Positions 1 through 10,711 of a stretch of 64,000 bases of DNA are shown here, piece after piece; position 1 is the first letter of the stretch, and the number at the start of each line of letters is the position of its first letter. The notes under the pieces are model-generated. The model searched no databases and was not told the origin of the DNA. It was given only the letters and a program-made list of their open reading frames with translations. The stretch covers positions 1 to 64,000 of the forward strand of contig CAIRMO010000109.1 in assembly GCA_903879705.1 (NCBI GenBank), read 5' to 3'. Both the position numbers and the translations under genes were made by a program. This DNA is from an uncultured Candidatus Competibacteraceae bacterium (GTDB lineage Bacteria > Pseudomonadota > Gammaproteobacteria > Competibacterales > Competibacteraceae).

Positions 1-216
1 CAGCCCCGTCGCGCCACCCCATGGCGGATTTGGCGTGTGTTACAACGGGAGCTGACCACCGCTATCCATGGTGCCCGACACTGGAATTTGACGCGTTGGC
101 CGGAAGCCCTCGTCGTTCTCCAAGAACGCCCCCGCCGCCGAACCTTGCAAACCGTACCGGAACGAATCCGCCAACTGATCATGGAATGCCAAGCTCAGGG
201 ACTCAGCAATATCTGA
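1..216 (+). pseudogene. C-terminal fragment of an unidentified protein, possibly a transposase
   Basis: Frame 1 is open from the window edge to a TGA at 214-216 and gives 71 residues with no start codon inside the window. The peptide is rich in Arg and Trp and ends in a tidy hydrophilic tail (ERIRQLIMECQAQGLSNI). The overlapping frame that begins at 21 is proline-rich and looks like a shadow. The style resembles the C-terminus of an insertion-sequence transposase, but no catalytic motif is visible and the family cannot be named. It may be intact and simply cut by the window edge. Confidence 0.35.
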
Positions 217-261
217 GAGTTAGCGCTTAAGTTGGCGCGTATGGGGTGGGGGGCATGGGCT

Positions 262-1578
<1,317 letters not shown>

Positions 1579-3129
1579 TCACTGCCAAGCGATATGCGCT
1601 GAATTGGGTTCGGCGATTCCCAGTGATAACTGACCTTCGCCAGATGTTGAGAGTGCCTGAATCCAGTAAAAATACTGTTCTTCAAGAGCCAGTTCTTTTG
1701 CTAAAGCTTTAAGAGACATCCTGCGCAAAATTTCAGCGGTAATAGGTCTTTTTTCATCCCAGAAAATCATGGACTCAAGAAACTCGCGGGCTGGATCAGA
1801 AGAGATGAGTTTATAGATAAATTCCGCTTCTTCCTTGCTGTCAAAGGATAGAAAATAGATTGTATCGTCAAATATAACTGGGCGGTTGTTGATTGGACCA
1901 ACCACCATAAATTTCAGTTTTTTATACAGCCCTGAAATGGCGATTTTCCATTCTTTAAAGGTATAATAACCAATACCAAATATTGAGAAAAGTGGTTTAT
2001 TTTTATAGATGGAACTCGCTCTTTTTTCCAAATAACCAAGATGTTCAGACAAATATCGCCAGGTTTTTGGCGCATTTTCAGCAATGGCGCTAGTTTCTTC
2101 TCCTACAAAGTGCTGAGTGATCAAAACCAGCCTTCGATTCAATTTAACTCGCCCGTTGCCAATATCAGAGCTTTTCAACAGTGGATAAAGATAGTCGTTT
2201 TCCAAATCAACCTGTTCACCTAGCCCATTTTTCAGGTAATGACCTACTGGTTCCAGCTCCATGACGTTTGAACAATCATGCTTTGCGCCTGACCGCCAAA
2301 TGTAATTCATATCCTGCCCTGCAAGATGTAGCCATCGTTCGTAGGCAGCAACGTCTTTAACCATAAAGCCATTTCTTTCAGTGATAACGGAAGAAGCTTG
2401 ATAAGAGTCAAGCCCTTCATAAACCTTGCACACCGAATGCTGATCATCAACCGTTATGACGAAAAGACAGGCATCAACCGCAGCGTTAAAATGAGTCTTG
2501 GCATCAATCGGATAGATATGACCTGAAAAAGGGTGAATACGGTTTAGCATGATTTGGCGCATCACTTTCCTGGCCACCGAGTATTTGCATAATACGGCTA
2601 CCGCGCCTTGTCGGTTTGATAGCCAGTCAACGTATCTAAGCAACATCCATTCTGAAATATCAAAGTTGCTTGAGCCCGTGATCGCAGCAATTCCTCGCTG
2701 ATTCTGAAAGTTGGATTTCAAAGGAAGATTAGTGCTGTTTAGCAATCCTAATTCACTACTGGTTACCCAAGGCGGGTTGCCAATAATCAGAATATAACCC
2801 GGCAGGTTCTTGATGATCGTTTCCCAGTCCATATCAAAAAAATCTGATTGGCTGATTTGAACTTGATTTTTAATTAAACCATACTCTCCAGTGAGTGAAG
2901 CGTTGGCTTCAGCTACATAATCAGCATTGATATCAAATCCAAATAGCCTTGCTTTAATAAAAAAAGCCGCCGCTGCGCGGATAAAAGCACCTTTTCCGCA
3001 ACTGGGTTCAATGATGACATCCGGTTGAATAGCATGATTTCTATTCAGTGTTTTAACCACGGCTTTAGCGAGATTGTCAGGGGTTTGAAAATCGCCAAAT
3101 TGCCATTGATCCATCGCTTTCTTTGCCAT
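1579..3129 (-). CDS. N6-adenine-specific DNA methyltransferase of a type II restriction-modification system
   Basis: This 516-residue protein has the order of a gamma-type amino-methyltransferase. FQTPD is at residues 14-18, the AdoMet-binding motif I EPSCGKG at 41-47, an acidic FGFDI strand end near 63-67, and catalytic motif IV NPPW at 118-121. The long C-terminal part would hold the target-recognition region. It should protect the host by methylating adenine in the recognition site of the nuclease encoded just upstream (two-base gap, same strand). Base composition is visibly more AT-rich than in the flanking hisZ and purA, which suggests acquisition. The target sequence cannot be read from the protein. 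A BREX or type I subunit is unlikely, given the pairing with a small nuclease. Confidence 0.85.
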   Translation of the reverse strand: MAKKAMDQWQFGDFQTPDNLAKAVVKTLNRNHAIQPDVIIEPSCGKGAFIRAAAAFFIKARLFGFDINADYVAEANASLTGEYGLIKNQVQISQSDFFDMDWETIIKNLPGYILIIGNPPWVTSSELGLLNSTNLPLKSNFQNQRGIAAITGSSNFDISEWMLLRYVDWLSNRQGAVAVLCKYSVARKVMRQIMLNRIHPFSGHIYPIDAKTHFNAAVDACLFVITVDDQHSVCKVYEGLDSYQASSVITERNGFMVKDVAAYERWLHLAGQDMNYIWRSGAKHDCSNVMELEPVGHYLKNGLGEQVDLENDYLYPLLKSSDIGNGRVKLNRRLVLITQHFVGEETSAIAENAPKTWRYLSEHLGYLEKRASSIYKNKPLFSIFGIGYYTFKEWKIAISGLYKKLKFMVVGPINNRPVIFDDTIYFLSFDSKEEAEFIYKLISSDPAREFLESMIFWDEKRPITAEILRRMSLKALAKELALEEQYFYWIQALSTSGEGQLSLGIAEPNSAHIAWQ

Positions 3130-3131
3130 GA

Positions 3132-3785
3132 TTATCTAATCCTGGTGATGCCTGAAATAAGATCCGCTTGCTGGATAACACGGCTATATTGAAGTCGCCA
3201 CTGTAGCGCATTGGAAATTGTTAAGTAACCTTGACGTGGTGGTGATTCCAGAATACGTTCCGCAAGCAGATCAGCCCCTATTTCATCGACCGGAAGGTTT
3301 CGTTCAGCGATAAACGCGATAAGGTCGTCTTTATTGGCATTTCTTTCCAGAATATCCAACAAACCTTTAGTTGTTTGGAAATCAGCAGTACGTTCTTTTT
3401 CAACAAATATTGTGTATCTTATATTTAATTTCCCGGTTTTACTTTCATGGTCATCAAATTTTTCATAGACGAAGACTAACAAGTGATAGCCTAATCCAAA
3501 TATTTTTTGAGCAGCCGATTTGAAAGGACAGGAAGACTGCGGTTGTTTGATGCTGGTCGTTTTTATATCGATTTCAAGCTCCGGCACATCAATTCCAGAA
3601 GCAGAATTCCCCTGCTGGTAATGGTAATTTTCGGATAAATAATCAAGAAAATGACGCTCAAGATAGGTACCGATGGCCTTCCCATCAGTGACGCCATACA
3701 GAGCTGGCTCATCGTGTGAATCTTCCATCCCGGCGAATTTTGCCGCTTCATTCTTGATGGATTCAATGGTCAATTCTGATTTCAT
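3132..3785 (-). CDS. Probable type II restriction endonuclease
   Basis: The 217-residue product is immediately followed by the methylase and shares its AT-rich composition. Residues 64-77 read GIDVPELEIDIKTT. This fits a PD-(D/E)xK nuclease core, with Asp66 as the first acidic residue and Asp73-x-Lys75 as the second half. A basic and aromatic region follows, which could form the rest of the fold. I do not recognise a named restriction family, so the assignment rests on the catalytic pattern plus position next to a methylase. The gene begins four bases from the hisZ stop, so the pair is probably read from the hfl-hisZ operon as well as from any promoter of its own. Confidence 0.72.
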   Translation of the reverse strand: MKSELTIESIKNEAAKFAGMEDSHDEPALYGVTDGKAIGTYLERHFLDYLSENYHYQQGNSASGIDVPELEIDIKTTSIKQPQSSCPFKSAAQKIFGLGYHLLVFVYEKFDDHESKTGKLNIRYTIFVEKERTADFQTTKGLLDILERNANKDDLIAFIAERNLPVDEIGADLLAERILESPPRQGYLTISNALQWRLQYSRVIQQADLISGITRIR

Positions 3786-3788
3786 TGA

Positions 3789-4994
3789 TCAATCACGTTC
3801 AGGAGAAGATTTTAATGGCTGCGGGATGACCATCCACTCCCCTTCCCGTTGCGCCAACACCCGATCGCAGCCCAAATCAAGCGGTTCCACCGCCGCGCCC
3901 GGCAGGGCCCGGATCACCCGTTCACCCTGGTTCCGCAACGCCACGACCTGTTGTTCCAAGGCCGGCTCATCGGCCAGCGGTGGGGCATAAATCCCAGCGT
4001 TCACCGGTTCCGGTGTTGAACCGAGCAGCAGCAAGGTCGCCAGATCAACGCTGAAGCCGGTCGCCGGGCGGGCGCGGCCAAACACCTGGCCGATCTCGTC
4101 ATAGCGCCCACCTTGCGCCACTGCCTGCCCCTGCCCCGGCACATAGGCCGCAAACAGCACCCCTGTGTGGTAGTGATAGCCGCGCAATTCTGCCAGATCG
4201 ACATGAATCGGCAAGTCCGGCCACTGCTGTTGCAACGCTGCGGTCAGTCGCCGCAAGGTTGCCAGCGCCTCGTGAACCCCAGCGCCAGTCGCCGCTAACC
4301 GGGATTCCGCTTCATCCAGCACCTCCTGCCCGCCATTCAGTTCGGCCAGCGCCAGCAACGGTTCACGGCAGGCTGGATTCCACGCCGCCAAATAGCCGCG
4401 AATCTCCGGCAACGCCTTGCGTTGCAGCGCCTCAAACAGCAGCGCTTCCCGCTCCTGATCCAACCCGGCCTGGCGCACCAATTCGCGGAAAATAGCGACG
4501 TGACCTAAATCCAGATGCGCGTCGCCGATGCCTGCTATCCGCAAGGTGGTCAGCATCAAGGTCAGCACCTCCAGATCGCTCTCATGGCCGCGATGCCCGT
4601 ACAACTCGACCCCGGCTTGATACGGGCTGCGCGAGCCGCCAAAGCCGTCAGCGCGCGTCCGCAGCACCGGCCCCAGGTAGCACAGCCGCACCGGCCCGGC
4701 CCGTTTGAGCAGATGGGCGTCAATTCGCGCCACTTGTGGCGTCATGTCGGCCCGCACCCCCATCATGCGCCCGCTGAGCTGGTCGGTGAGTTTGAAGGTT
4801 TGCAACTCCAGATCGTCACCTGCCCCGGTCAGCAGCGAGTCGAGAAACTCGATCAGTGGCGGGATCACCAGTTCGTAACCCCAGCTTTGATAAAGGTCCA
4901 GCAGAGCGCGGCGCAACCGTTCCAGCCGCCCGGCAGCAGGAGGGAGGATTTCTTCAATTCCTTCGGGCAGCAACCAGCGATCTTCGGGAATCAT
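3789..4994 (-). CDS. hisZ: ATP phosphoribosyltransferase regulatory subunit
   Basis: HisZ is a catalytically inactive histidyl-tRNA synthetase paralogue that binds the short form of HisG and confers histidine feedback on the first step of histidine synthesis. The 401 residues contain the class II core, with RADMTPQVARI (motif 2 region) and the GGRYDEI segment near the end of the catalytic fold. There is no anticodon-binding domain, as expected for HisZ and unlike HisS. The start ATG at 4994 opens with IPEDRWLLPEGIEE, the family's usual N-terminus. The gene follows DUF2065 and hflC on the same strand. hisG itself is not in the window. Confidence 0.93.
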   Translation of the reverse strand: MIPEDRWLLPEGIEEILPPAAGRLERLRRALLDLYQSWGYELVIPPLIEFLDSLLTGAGDDLELQTFKLTDQLSGRMMGVRADMTPQVARIDAHLLKRAGPVRLCYLGPVLRTRADGFGGSRSPYQAGVELYGHRGHESDLEVLTLMLTTLRIAGIGDAHLDLGHVAIFRELVRQAGLDQEREALLFEALQRKALPEIRGYLAAWNPACREPLLALAELNGGQEVLDEAESRLAATGAGVHEALATLRRLTAALQQQWPDLPIHVDLAELRGYHYHTGVLFAAYVPGQGQAVAQGGRYDEIGQVFGRARPATGFSVDLATLLLLGSTPEPVNAGIYAPPLADEPALEQQVVALRNQGERVIRALPGAAVEPLDLGCDRVLAQREGEWMVIPQPLKSSPERD

Positions 4995-5059
4995 GGGCGC
5001 GGCAATCCTGGTGGTGGAGCAGGGCTGATATGGGTCAGGCTTCCGACTGACAGCGGGCG

Positions 5060-5281
5060 TCAGCGCAACAAATACAGCACCAGCAACCCGCCGGCCATGC
5101 TGGCCAACCCGGCGATCCGCAGGACGCGATCTTCGAGTTGGGCCAGCCGCAACAGAGTCTGGCGCAGGGCACCGGGATTGAGAAACGGGATGATGCCTTC
5201 CAGCACCAGCATCAACCCGAACGCCGCCAAGAGTTCATCCCACATGGCGGCGTCCAGCAACCGGTGCAGCAGCAATGGCAA
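5060..5281 (-). CDS. DUF2065 family small inner-membrane protein
   Basis: This 73-residue protein has two hydrophobic stretches, near residues 14-32 (LAAFGLMLVLEGIIPFLNP) and 55-72, either side of a short polar loop. This is the usual form of the YjeT/DUF2065 family. The family has no assigned biochemical role but sits between hflC and hisZ in many gammaproteobacteria, exactly as here. It starts 18 bases after the hflC stop on the same strand, so co-transcription with hflKC is likely. Confidence 0.85.
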   Translation of the reverse strand: MPLLLHRLLDAAMWDELLAAFGLMLVLEGIIPFLNPGALRQTLLRLAQLEDRVLRIAGLASMAGGLLVLYLLR

Positions 5282-5299
5282 ACCGGCGATCCGGGATCA

Positions 5300-6193
5300 T
5301 CATTGCGCCTGGTTGAAATAGCGGAAAAACTGGAAATCCTGCGGTTGCAGGATCAGCACATCATCCTTGGAATTGAAACTCTGCCGATAGGCTGACAGGC
5401 TGCGACTGAAGTTGTAGAAATCCTGATCCTGGCTGTACGCCTGCGCGTAGATGTCCGCCGCCTGGGCATCACCATCGCCGCGTTGCCGTTCAGCATCGCG
5501 GTACGCCTCGGCCAGAATCACCGTGCCTTGCCGATCGGCATCAGCGCGAATCCGTTCCGCCGCCTCGCCGCCTCGCGAGCGGAAGTCCTTGGCGACCCGC
5601 AACCGTTCAGCCTTCATCCGGCTAAATACTGAATTGCTCACATCCGCCGGCAGGTCAATCCGCTTGATCCGCACATCGACTGCCGCGATCCCCAGTTGGG
5701 TCGCCTGTTCCTTCAGCAGCCGGCTCAAGGTTTCCATGATCTGATCGCGGTCGCCCGACACGACTTCCTGAATGCTGCGTTTGCTGAATTCACTCCGCAG
5801 GCTGTCCTTGACGATCTGATCCAGCCGAACATTGGCTTGCGCCGCATCGCCGCCGACCGTGGTGTAAAACTTGCGCACATCCTCGATCCGCCACATCGCG
5901 AAGGAATCGACAATCACGTTTTTCTTCTCGGCGGTCAGAAACCGCTCCGGCTCGGTATCCAGCGTTTGCAAGCGGCGATCAAACTTGCGGATGTTGTTAA
6001 TCAGCGGCCATTTCCAGTGCAGTCCCGGCTTATAGTTGTCCTGGACGATTTCGCCCAACTGGAACCGGATCGCGGTCTGGGTTTCGTCCACCGTGAACAG
6101 CGCCATCACCGCCAGCGCGATCAGGGCGGCGATTCCGCCCAACATCGATTTACCGGAGAGAGGCGAGGGTAAGGGTAATTGCGGCAGAGCCAT
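5300..6193 (-). CDS. hflC: HflC, subunit of the FtsH-modulating SPFH complex
   Basis: HflC and HflK form a large periplasm-facing SPFH/prohibitin-like cage around the FtsH protease and limit its access to membrane substrates. The 297 residues have one N-terminal membrane segment (about 16-34), the band-7 domain (ETQTAIRFQLGEI onwards), and a charged coiled-coil rich in Ala, Glu and Arg before a hydrophobic C-terminal tail. Its ATG overlaps the last base of the hflK stop codon, which points to translational coupling and a fixed ratio of the two subunits. Confidence 0.95.
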   Translation of the reverse strand: MALPQLPLPSPLSGKSMLGGIAALIALAVMALFTVDETQTAIRFQLGEIVQDNYKPGLHWKWPLINNIRKFDRRLQTLDTEPERFLTAEKKNVIVDSFAMWRIEDVRKFYTTVGGDAAQANVRLDQIVKDSLRSEFSKRSIQEVVSGDRDQIMETLSRLLKEQATQLGIAAVDVRIKRIDLPADVSNSVFSRMKAERLRVAKDFRSRGGEAAERIRADADRQGTVILAEAYRDAERQRGDGDAQAADIYAQAYSQDQDFYNFSRSLSAYRQSFNSKDDVLILQPQDFQFFRYFNQAQ

Positions 6194-7461
6194 TAGCGCA
6201 CCTCCCGGCTGCGACTGAGATCACGCAGGCGAGTCGCCGCTGCGCTGCCGTCCACCGACGGCGTGGAACCGGACGGCAACGCCTCGGATAACGGCGTTCC
6301 TGCCGTGCTACTCGGAGCCGGCCCCTCATGGGGCTTGAGCAGCCGATCCAGCGGCAAATACAACAGATTATTGGTTCCCTTCATGTCCACTAGCACCTTG
6401 CTCGCTTGCGATAACACCGATTCCATGGTTTCCAGATACAGCCGTTCGCGGGTCACTGTCGGCGCTTTCTGGTAGGCCGCCAACAACTGGTTGAAACGGC
6501 TGGTCTCGCCTTGGGCTTGGGCGATGACCTGTTCCTTGTAGGCCGACGCTTCCTGCAACCGTCGCGCTGCCTGGCCCCGCGCCCGGGGAATGACTTCATT
6601 GGAATAGGCCTCGGCCTCGTTTTTCAGCCGTTGCTCATCTTCGCGGGCCTTGATGGCGTCGGCGAAGGCGTCCTGGACTTCTTCCGGCGGCTGGGCATCC
6701 TGCAACACCACGGTAATGATCTGCAATCCGGCGGCATACTGATCGAGGATGCGCTGACTGAGCTTCTGAATATCGCTGACAATCGCGCTGCGGCCCTCGG
6801 TCAGCACGAAATCCATGGTGCTTTTACCGATGGTCTCACGGGTGGCGCTTTCCACCACCTGCACCAGCACGGCTTCCGGGTCCAGTACGCTGAACAGATA
6901 GGCGCGGGGATCATGAATCTGGTATTGCACCGCCAGTCGCATGTCCACAATGTTCTCGTCCTGGGTCAGCATTAACGCCTCTTTCGGCACCGAGCGGATC
7001 GCCGGTTGCCGAGCGCCGCTGCTGCCGGAGCGATAGCCGATCTCGCGAAACCGGCGCTGTTCCAGATTGACGATTTCAACACGGTCAATCGGAAACAGGC
7101 GCAGATGGGGACCGGGCATCGTGGTCTCCAGATAGCGCCCGAACCGCAGCACCACCCCGCGCTCGCCTTCATTGACGATGTAGATGCTGGCGATCAACCA
7201 GCCGATCAGGGCAATAATCCCGACGATCAGCCCGATCCCGGCGATCCCGGAACCCGAAATGCCGCCGCCACCACTGCCAGCACTGCCACTGCTACCACCG
7301 CTATTGTTGTCGTTATTGTTACCGCCGCGCCGGTTGCCCAGCAGAGCGTTGAATTTGTCCGATAGTTTGCGGACCACTTCGTCCAGATCAGGCGGCCCCT
7401 GATCGCGACCGCCGCTATTCCAGGGATCGCGGTTGCCGCCTCCCGGTTCATTCCAGGCCAT
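6193..7461 (-). CDS. hflK: HflK, subunit of the FtsH-modulating SPFH complex
   Basis: This is the partner of HflC in the FtsH-associated membrane cage. I start it at 7461 (MAWNEPGGGNRDPW), the family's standard N-terminus, rather than at the upstream in-frame Met at 7476. The 422 residues open with a Gly/Asn/Asp-rich cytoplasmic tail, including a run of Asn, Asp, Ser and Gly about 25 residues long just before the single membrane helix. The band-7 domain and coiled-coil follow. The low-complexity linker is longer than I would expect but lies in a region that varies between species. Confidence 0.94.
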   Translation of the reverse strand: MAWNEPGGGNRDPWNSGGRDQGPPDLDEVVRKLSDKFNALLGNRRGGNNNDNNSGGSSGSAGSGGGGISGSGIAGIGLIVGIIALIGWLIASIYIVNEGERGVVLRFGRYLETTMPGPHLRLFPIDRVEIVNLEQRRFREIGYRSGSSGARQPAIRSVPKEALMLTQDENIVDMRLAVQYQIHDPRAYLFSVLDPEAVLVQVVESATRETIGKSTMDFVLTEGRSAIVSDIQKLSQRILDQYAAGLQIITVVLQDAQPPEEVQDAFADAIKAREDEQRLKNEAEAYSNEVIPRARGQAARRLQEASAYKEQVIAQAQGETSRFNQLLAAYQKAPTVTRERLYLETMESVLSQASKVLVDMKGTNNLLYLPLDRLLKPHEGPAPSSTAGTPLSEALPSGSTPSVDGSAAATRLRDLSRSREVR

Positions 7462-7491
7462 TTCACACCCCAACATTGGTCTTGGCGCTGC

Positions 7492-8793
7492 TCATAGCGC
7501 CGGGCTTACAAAGCCCGAACGCACCCATTCTTCCCGCAGGCCTTCCTTACGGCGCAGCAGGTCCAGATTGCCGAGTGAAGTGCGGACTTCAATCAGCCAT
7601 TCGCCCGAGGGTTCATGCTGTTCAGCGACCACTGCGCCCAAGCTAAATAGCCGGGAGCGTAGCCGGGCCGCCGCCGCGGGCAGGCACAACCAGCCATGCA
7701 GGGCTACACCGCGCAGCCGCTCGGTTAAAGCGGTCATCAACTCATCAATTCCTGCGCCGGTCGCCGCCGACAGCCACACCGCCCGCGCCTGACCTTCGGC
7801 GTCTCGCTCCAGGCGAGGCGGCTCGTCAGTCAAATCAATCTTGTTGAACACATGCAGGCGCGGAATCTCCGCTGCGCCGATTTCGGCCAGGACCGCCTCA
7901 ACCTCGGCGATGACCGCGTTCCGGTCAGGATGACTGGCATCGATGACGTGCAGCAATAGCCGAGCTTCGCAGGTTTCCCGCAGGGTCGCCCTGAACGCCG
8001 CCACCAGTTCATGCGGGAGCCGGCTGATGAAACCGACGGTATCGGCCAGAATGACCGGCTCGGCCCCCGGCAAATCCAGCCGGCGCAAGGTTGGGTCCAA
8101 GGTAGCGAACAGTTGATCCGCCACATAAACCCCGGACGTGGTCAAGGCATTGAACAAGGTGGATTTTCCGGCATTGGTATAGCCGACCACCGACACCGTG
8201 GGTAAACCCGCCTTGCGCCGCGCCCGCCGTCCCTGTTCGCGTTGCTTTTCTACCCGATCCAGCCGCAGGCGGATTTGCCGAATCCGGTCCGCCAGCAAGC
8301 GCCGGTCAGTTTCCAACTGGGTTTCGCCGGGGCCACGCAGACCGATGCCGCCGCGCTGCCGCTCCAGATGGGTCCAGCCGCGCACCAGCCGGGTGGACAA
8401 ATGCCGTAGTTGCGCCAGTTCCACTTGCAGTTTGCCTTCAAAACTCCGCGCCCGCTGGGCGAAGATGTCGAGGATCAAGCCAGTGCGGTCGATGACCCGG
8501 CATTGCAGGAAGGCTTCCAGATTGCGCTCCTGACTGGGCGACAGGGCATGGTCGAAGATGACCAGTTTGGCGTCGCCCTGCTGTGCCGCTGCGCTGATTT
8601 CCGCTGCCTTGCCACTGCCGGCGAACAGCCGCGAGTCTGGTGCAGAACGGCGACCGGTAATGAACGCGATGCATTCTGCGCCAGCCGCTGCCGCTAGTTG
8701 CTGAAATTCGGCGGATTCCTGGGGGTCTTCGGCTCCATCGAAGAGCAGCCGCACCAGAACCGCGCGTTCACCGCCGTGCGGACGCTCGAACAA
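7492..8793 (-). CDS. hflX: Ribosome-associated GTPase HflX
   Basis: HflX is a P-loop GTPase that binds the 50S subunit and rescues stalled or heat-damaged ribosomes. In the 433 residues, the N-terminal HflX domain is followed by the glycine-rich linker RQRGGIGLRGPGETQLETDRR (about 146-165). The G domain then shows G1 GYTNAGKST at 204-212, the G3 segment DTVGFISRLPH and G4 NKIDL. It lies between hfq and hflK on the same strand, the conserved arrangement. Confidence 0.96.
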   Translation of the reverse strand: MFERPHGGERAVLVRLLFDGAEDPQESAEFQQLAAAAGAECIAFITGRRSAPDSRLFAGSGKAAEISAAAQQGDAKLVIFDHALSPSQERNLEAFLQCRVIDRTGLILDIFAQRARSFEGKLQVELAQLRHLSTRLVRGWTHLERQRGGIGLRGPGETQLETDRRLLADRIRQIRLRLDRVEKQREQGRRARRKAGLPTVSVVGYTNAGKSTLFNALTTSGVYVADQLFATLDPTLRRLDLPGAEPVILADTVGFISRLPHELVAAFRATLRETCEARLLLHVIDASHPDRNAVIAEVEAVLAEIGAAEIPRLHVFNKIDLTDEPPRLERDAEGQARAVWLSAATGAGIDELMTALTERLRGVALHGWLCLPAAAARLRSRLFSLGAVVAEQHEPSGEWLIEVRTSLGNLDLLRRKEGLREEWVRSGFVSPAL

Positions 8794-8822
8794 ACCGCCT
8801 CCCGCGTTCCAGGCTAAACCGG

Positions 8823-9077
8823 TCAGGAAAGATCGTCATCGCCGTCGTCGTCATCGGTCGCCAGATTAAGCCGCACATTGCGAACCGGCACGACGGTGGA
8901 AATGGCGTGTTTGTAGATCATCTGGCTGACGCTGTTCTTGAGCAGGACCACAAATTGATCGAACGACTCGATCTGGCCCTGCAATTTGATGCCGTTCACC
9001 AGATACACCGAGACCGGAATCCGCTCCTTGCGCAACGCGTTGAGAAACGGTTCCTGGAGAGAATGACCTTTGGTCAT
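8823..9077 (-). CDS. hfq: RNA chaperone Hfq
   Basis: Hfq is a hexameric Sm-like protein that binds U-rich and A-rich RNA and pairs small RNAs with mRNA targets. The 84 residues have the N-terminal [20 protein letters not shown] segment, the Sm1 core ([20 protein letters not shown]) and the Sm2 signature [10 protein letters not shown]. The tail is short and strongly acidic (DDDDGDDD), the usual disordered C-terminus. It sits between miaA and hflX on the minus strand. The 208-base gap upstream could hold its own promoter. Confidence 0.98.
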   Translation of the reverse strand: MTKGHSLQEPFLNALRKERIPVSVYLVNGIKLQGQIESFDQFVVLLKNSVSQMIYKHAISTVVPVRNVRLNLATDDDDGDDDLS

Positions 9078-9285
9078 GACAACGCTCCCTTGCTGTTATA
9101 GGCTGAAAAGATGCAGCAATCAGCTTCAAAATGAAAGGCGAAAAGTTCAAGCGGTTTGCAACTAAAGCAGAGCAACATTAGCGCAAAATGCGTGCCTGCT
9201 ATCCGGGACCCGCCGCCGAGCGGTCGATTCACCACGTTCCCATGATGTGTTATCCACGGAATTGCGAAACAAAACAGGACTAATA
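9078..9285 (-). promoter_or_regulatory. miaA-hfq intergenic region, likely hfq promoter
   Basis: These 208 bases contain no convincing reading frame and are richer in A and T near hfq. In related bacteria hfq has promoters in and after miaA. I could not fix specific -35 and -10 boxes here. Confidence 0.3.
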
Positions 9286-10230
9286 CTAGCACAGGCGTTC
9301 TGGTGTTTTCGGAAAAAACCGGTGTTCATGCAGGTCAGCCAGCGCACGCTCCAGCAAGCGATCATCGCGGTTATCCAGCCAGAGCGCCCCGGATTCGGCC
9401 CGTAGCCAGGTCAATTGCCGCTTGGCGAACTGACGAGTGGCGATGATGGCGCGTTCGACCATCGTGACCTCATCCAGCTTGCCGTCGAGATAGGCCCAAA
9501 CCTGCCGGTAGCCGACCGCCCGCATCGCCGGCAGGTCCGGGTGTACATCGCCCCGCGCCCGCAACGTCTCGACTTCGGCGATCAAACCCTGGTCCAGCAT
9601 GGCCCGGAACCGTTGGGCAATCCGCGCATGCAGCGCTTGCCGATCCATTGGAGCGACGATCCACTTGACGATCCGGAAAGGCAACGGTTCGTTATGCGGA
9701 CGGGCGCAAAGTTCCGTCAAGGTGTGTCCAGTCAGTTCCCAGACTTCCAGCGCCCGTTGAATCCGTTGCGGATCGTGGGGATGAATCCGGGCTGCTGCGA
9801 CCGGATCAAGTTGCGCCAGCCGGGCGTGCAAGGCAGGGCTGCCTTGTGCCGCAAATTCCGTCGCCAGCCGGGCGCGCAACGCCGGATCAGCCGTCGGCAA
9901 TTCAGCCAGGCCCCGTTCCAGGGCGCGAAAATAGAGCAGGGTGCCCCCCACCAGCAGCGGAACCTGGCCGGTGGCCTGAATGGCAGCCATCTCGTGCAGG
10001 GCATCGCTGCGAAACTGGCCGGCGGAATAGGTTTCGGCAGGATCGAGAATATCGATCAATCGGTGCGGGGCGATCCGCAACGTCGCGGCATCCGGTTTCG
10101 CGGTACCGATATCCATGCCCCGGTAGATCAGCGCGGAATCGACGCTGATGATCGCAAATGGCAGGCGTTTGACCAATTCCACCGCCAGTGCGGTCTTACC
10201 AGAAGCGGTCGGCCCCATCAGAAACAGCAT
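9286..10230 (-). CDS. miaA: tRNA dimethylallyltransferase
   Basis: MiaA adds a dimethylallyl group to A37 of tRNAs that read codons starting with U. I start at 10230 ([13 protein letters not shown]), which gives 314 residues and puts the P-loop GPTASGKT at residues 6-13, as in the family. The longer open frame up to 10389 reads into unrelated sequence. [18 protein letters not shown] (substrate-binding and catalytic Asp region), the [10 protein letters not shown] segment and [11 protein letters not shown] are all present. mutL, the usual upstream neighbour, is absent. A transposase relic is there instead. Confidence 0.95.
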   Translation of the reverse strand: MLFLMGPTASGKTALAVELVKRLPFAIISVDSALIYRGMDIGTAKPDAATLRIAPHRLIDILDPAETYSAGQFRSDALHEMAAIQATGQVPLLVGGTLLYFRALERGLAELPTADPALRARLATEFAAQGSPALHARLAQLDPVAAARIHPHDPQRIQRALEVWELTGHTLTELCARPHNEPLPFRIVKWIVAPMDRQALHARIAQRFRAMLDQGLIAEVETLRARGDVHPDLPAMRAVGYRQVWAYLDGKLDEVTMVERAIIATRQFAKRQLTWLRAESGALWLDNRDDRLLERALADLHEHRFFPKTPERLC

Positions 10231-10264
10231 GGGTGGGCGGGTATCGGTGGCAGGCCTGTCCCAC

Positions 10265-10444
10265 GGCCTGGAGTCCGGCCCGGTTGGGTTTAGCATTGAG
10301 CCAGTCGAGTTGGGTGCTGAGGGCGTAGCGCTGAATCTCAATGCCGCCATGATCTTTCTCGAGGGTTTCCGGGACCGGCAGGCGGCCACGGGTCAGTTGG
10401 GTATCCAGCCAGAGCTGGCGCTCACTGCCATTCGGTGGTGGCGG
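10265..10444 (-). pseudogene. ISAs1-family transposase fragment
   Basis: On the minus strand, a frame with no start codon runs from a stop at 10445-10447 into the miaA 5' end. It contains [19 protein letters not shown] followed by a DWL motif and AGLQAVG. This matches the conserved region of ISAs1-type DDE transposases (E-K-x-H-G-R-I-E-x-R ... DWL ... W-x-G-L). About 60 residues survive, with neither end of the gene. The relic lies exactly where the hfq block and the rpoN block meet. Confidence 0.6.
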
Positions 10445-10711
10445 CTAAGTTAAGCCCAATCGTCCCCATACGGGTAGCGCCCTCAAGGTTTTTGGAGTCA
10501 GCGATGAACCCTGTCGAGTACACGATCGAAACCGATCGAAACCCGCCTTGCGGTCAGCGCGCTATCCTCCCCGGCTTCAACGCCGGGGACTCGCACGGAA
10601 AATTTGATGAACCTGAGCGCCGCCGTCAATTTCTCCACCCAGTCAGCGGAAAACCGGCTAGGATTAGCAGTAATTCCCGCTACCACGATGCGCCGCACCC
10701 CTTGATCGCTT
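10445..10711. other. Non-coding gap before rpoN with a strong hairpin
   Basis: I see no convincing gene in these 267 bases. A perfect 8-bp stem (10568-10575 with 10582-10589, loop TTCAAC) is the main structure. No T-run follows it, so an intrinsic terminator is unlikely. It could be the end of a mobile element or a structured leader. rpoN is normally preceded by lptA-lptB, which are missing. Confidence 0.4.

Noticed and set aside
4515-5321. 268-codon plus-strand frame over hisZ and DUF2065
   Set aside because: Shadow of two recognised genes; no ribosome site and biased composition.
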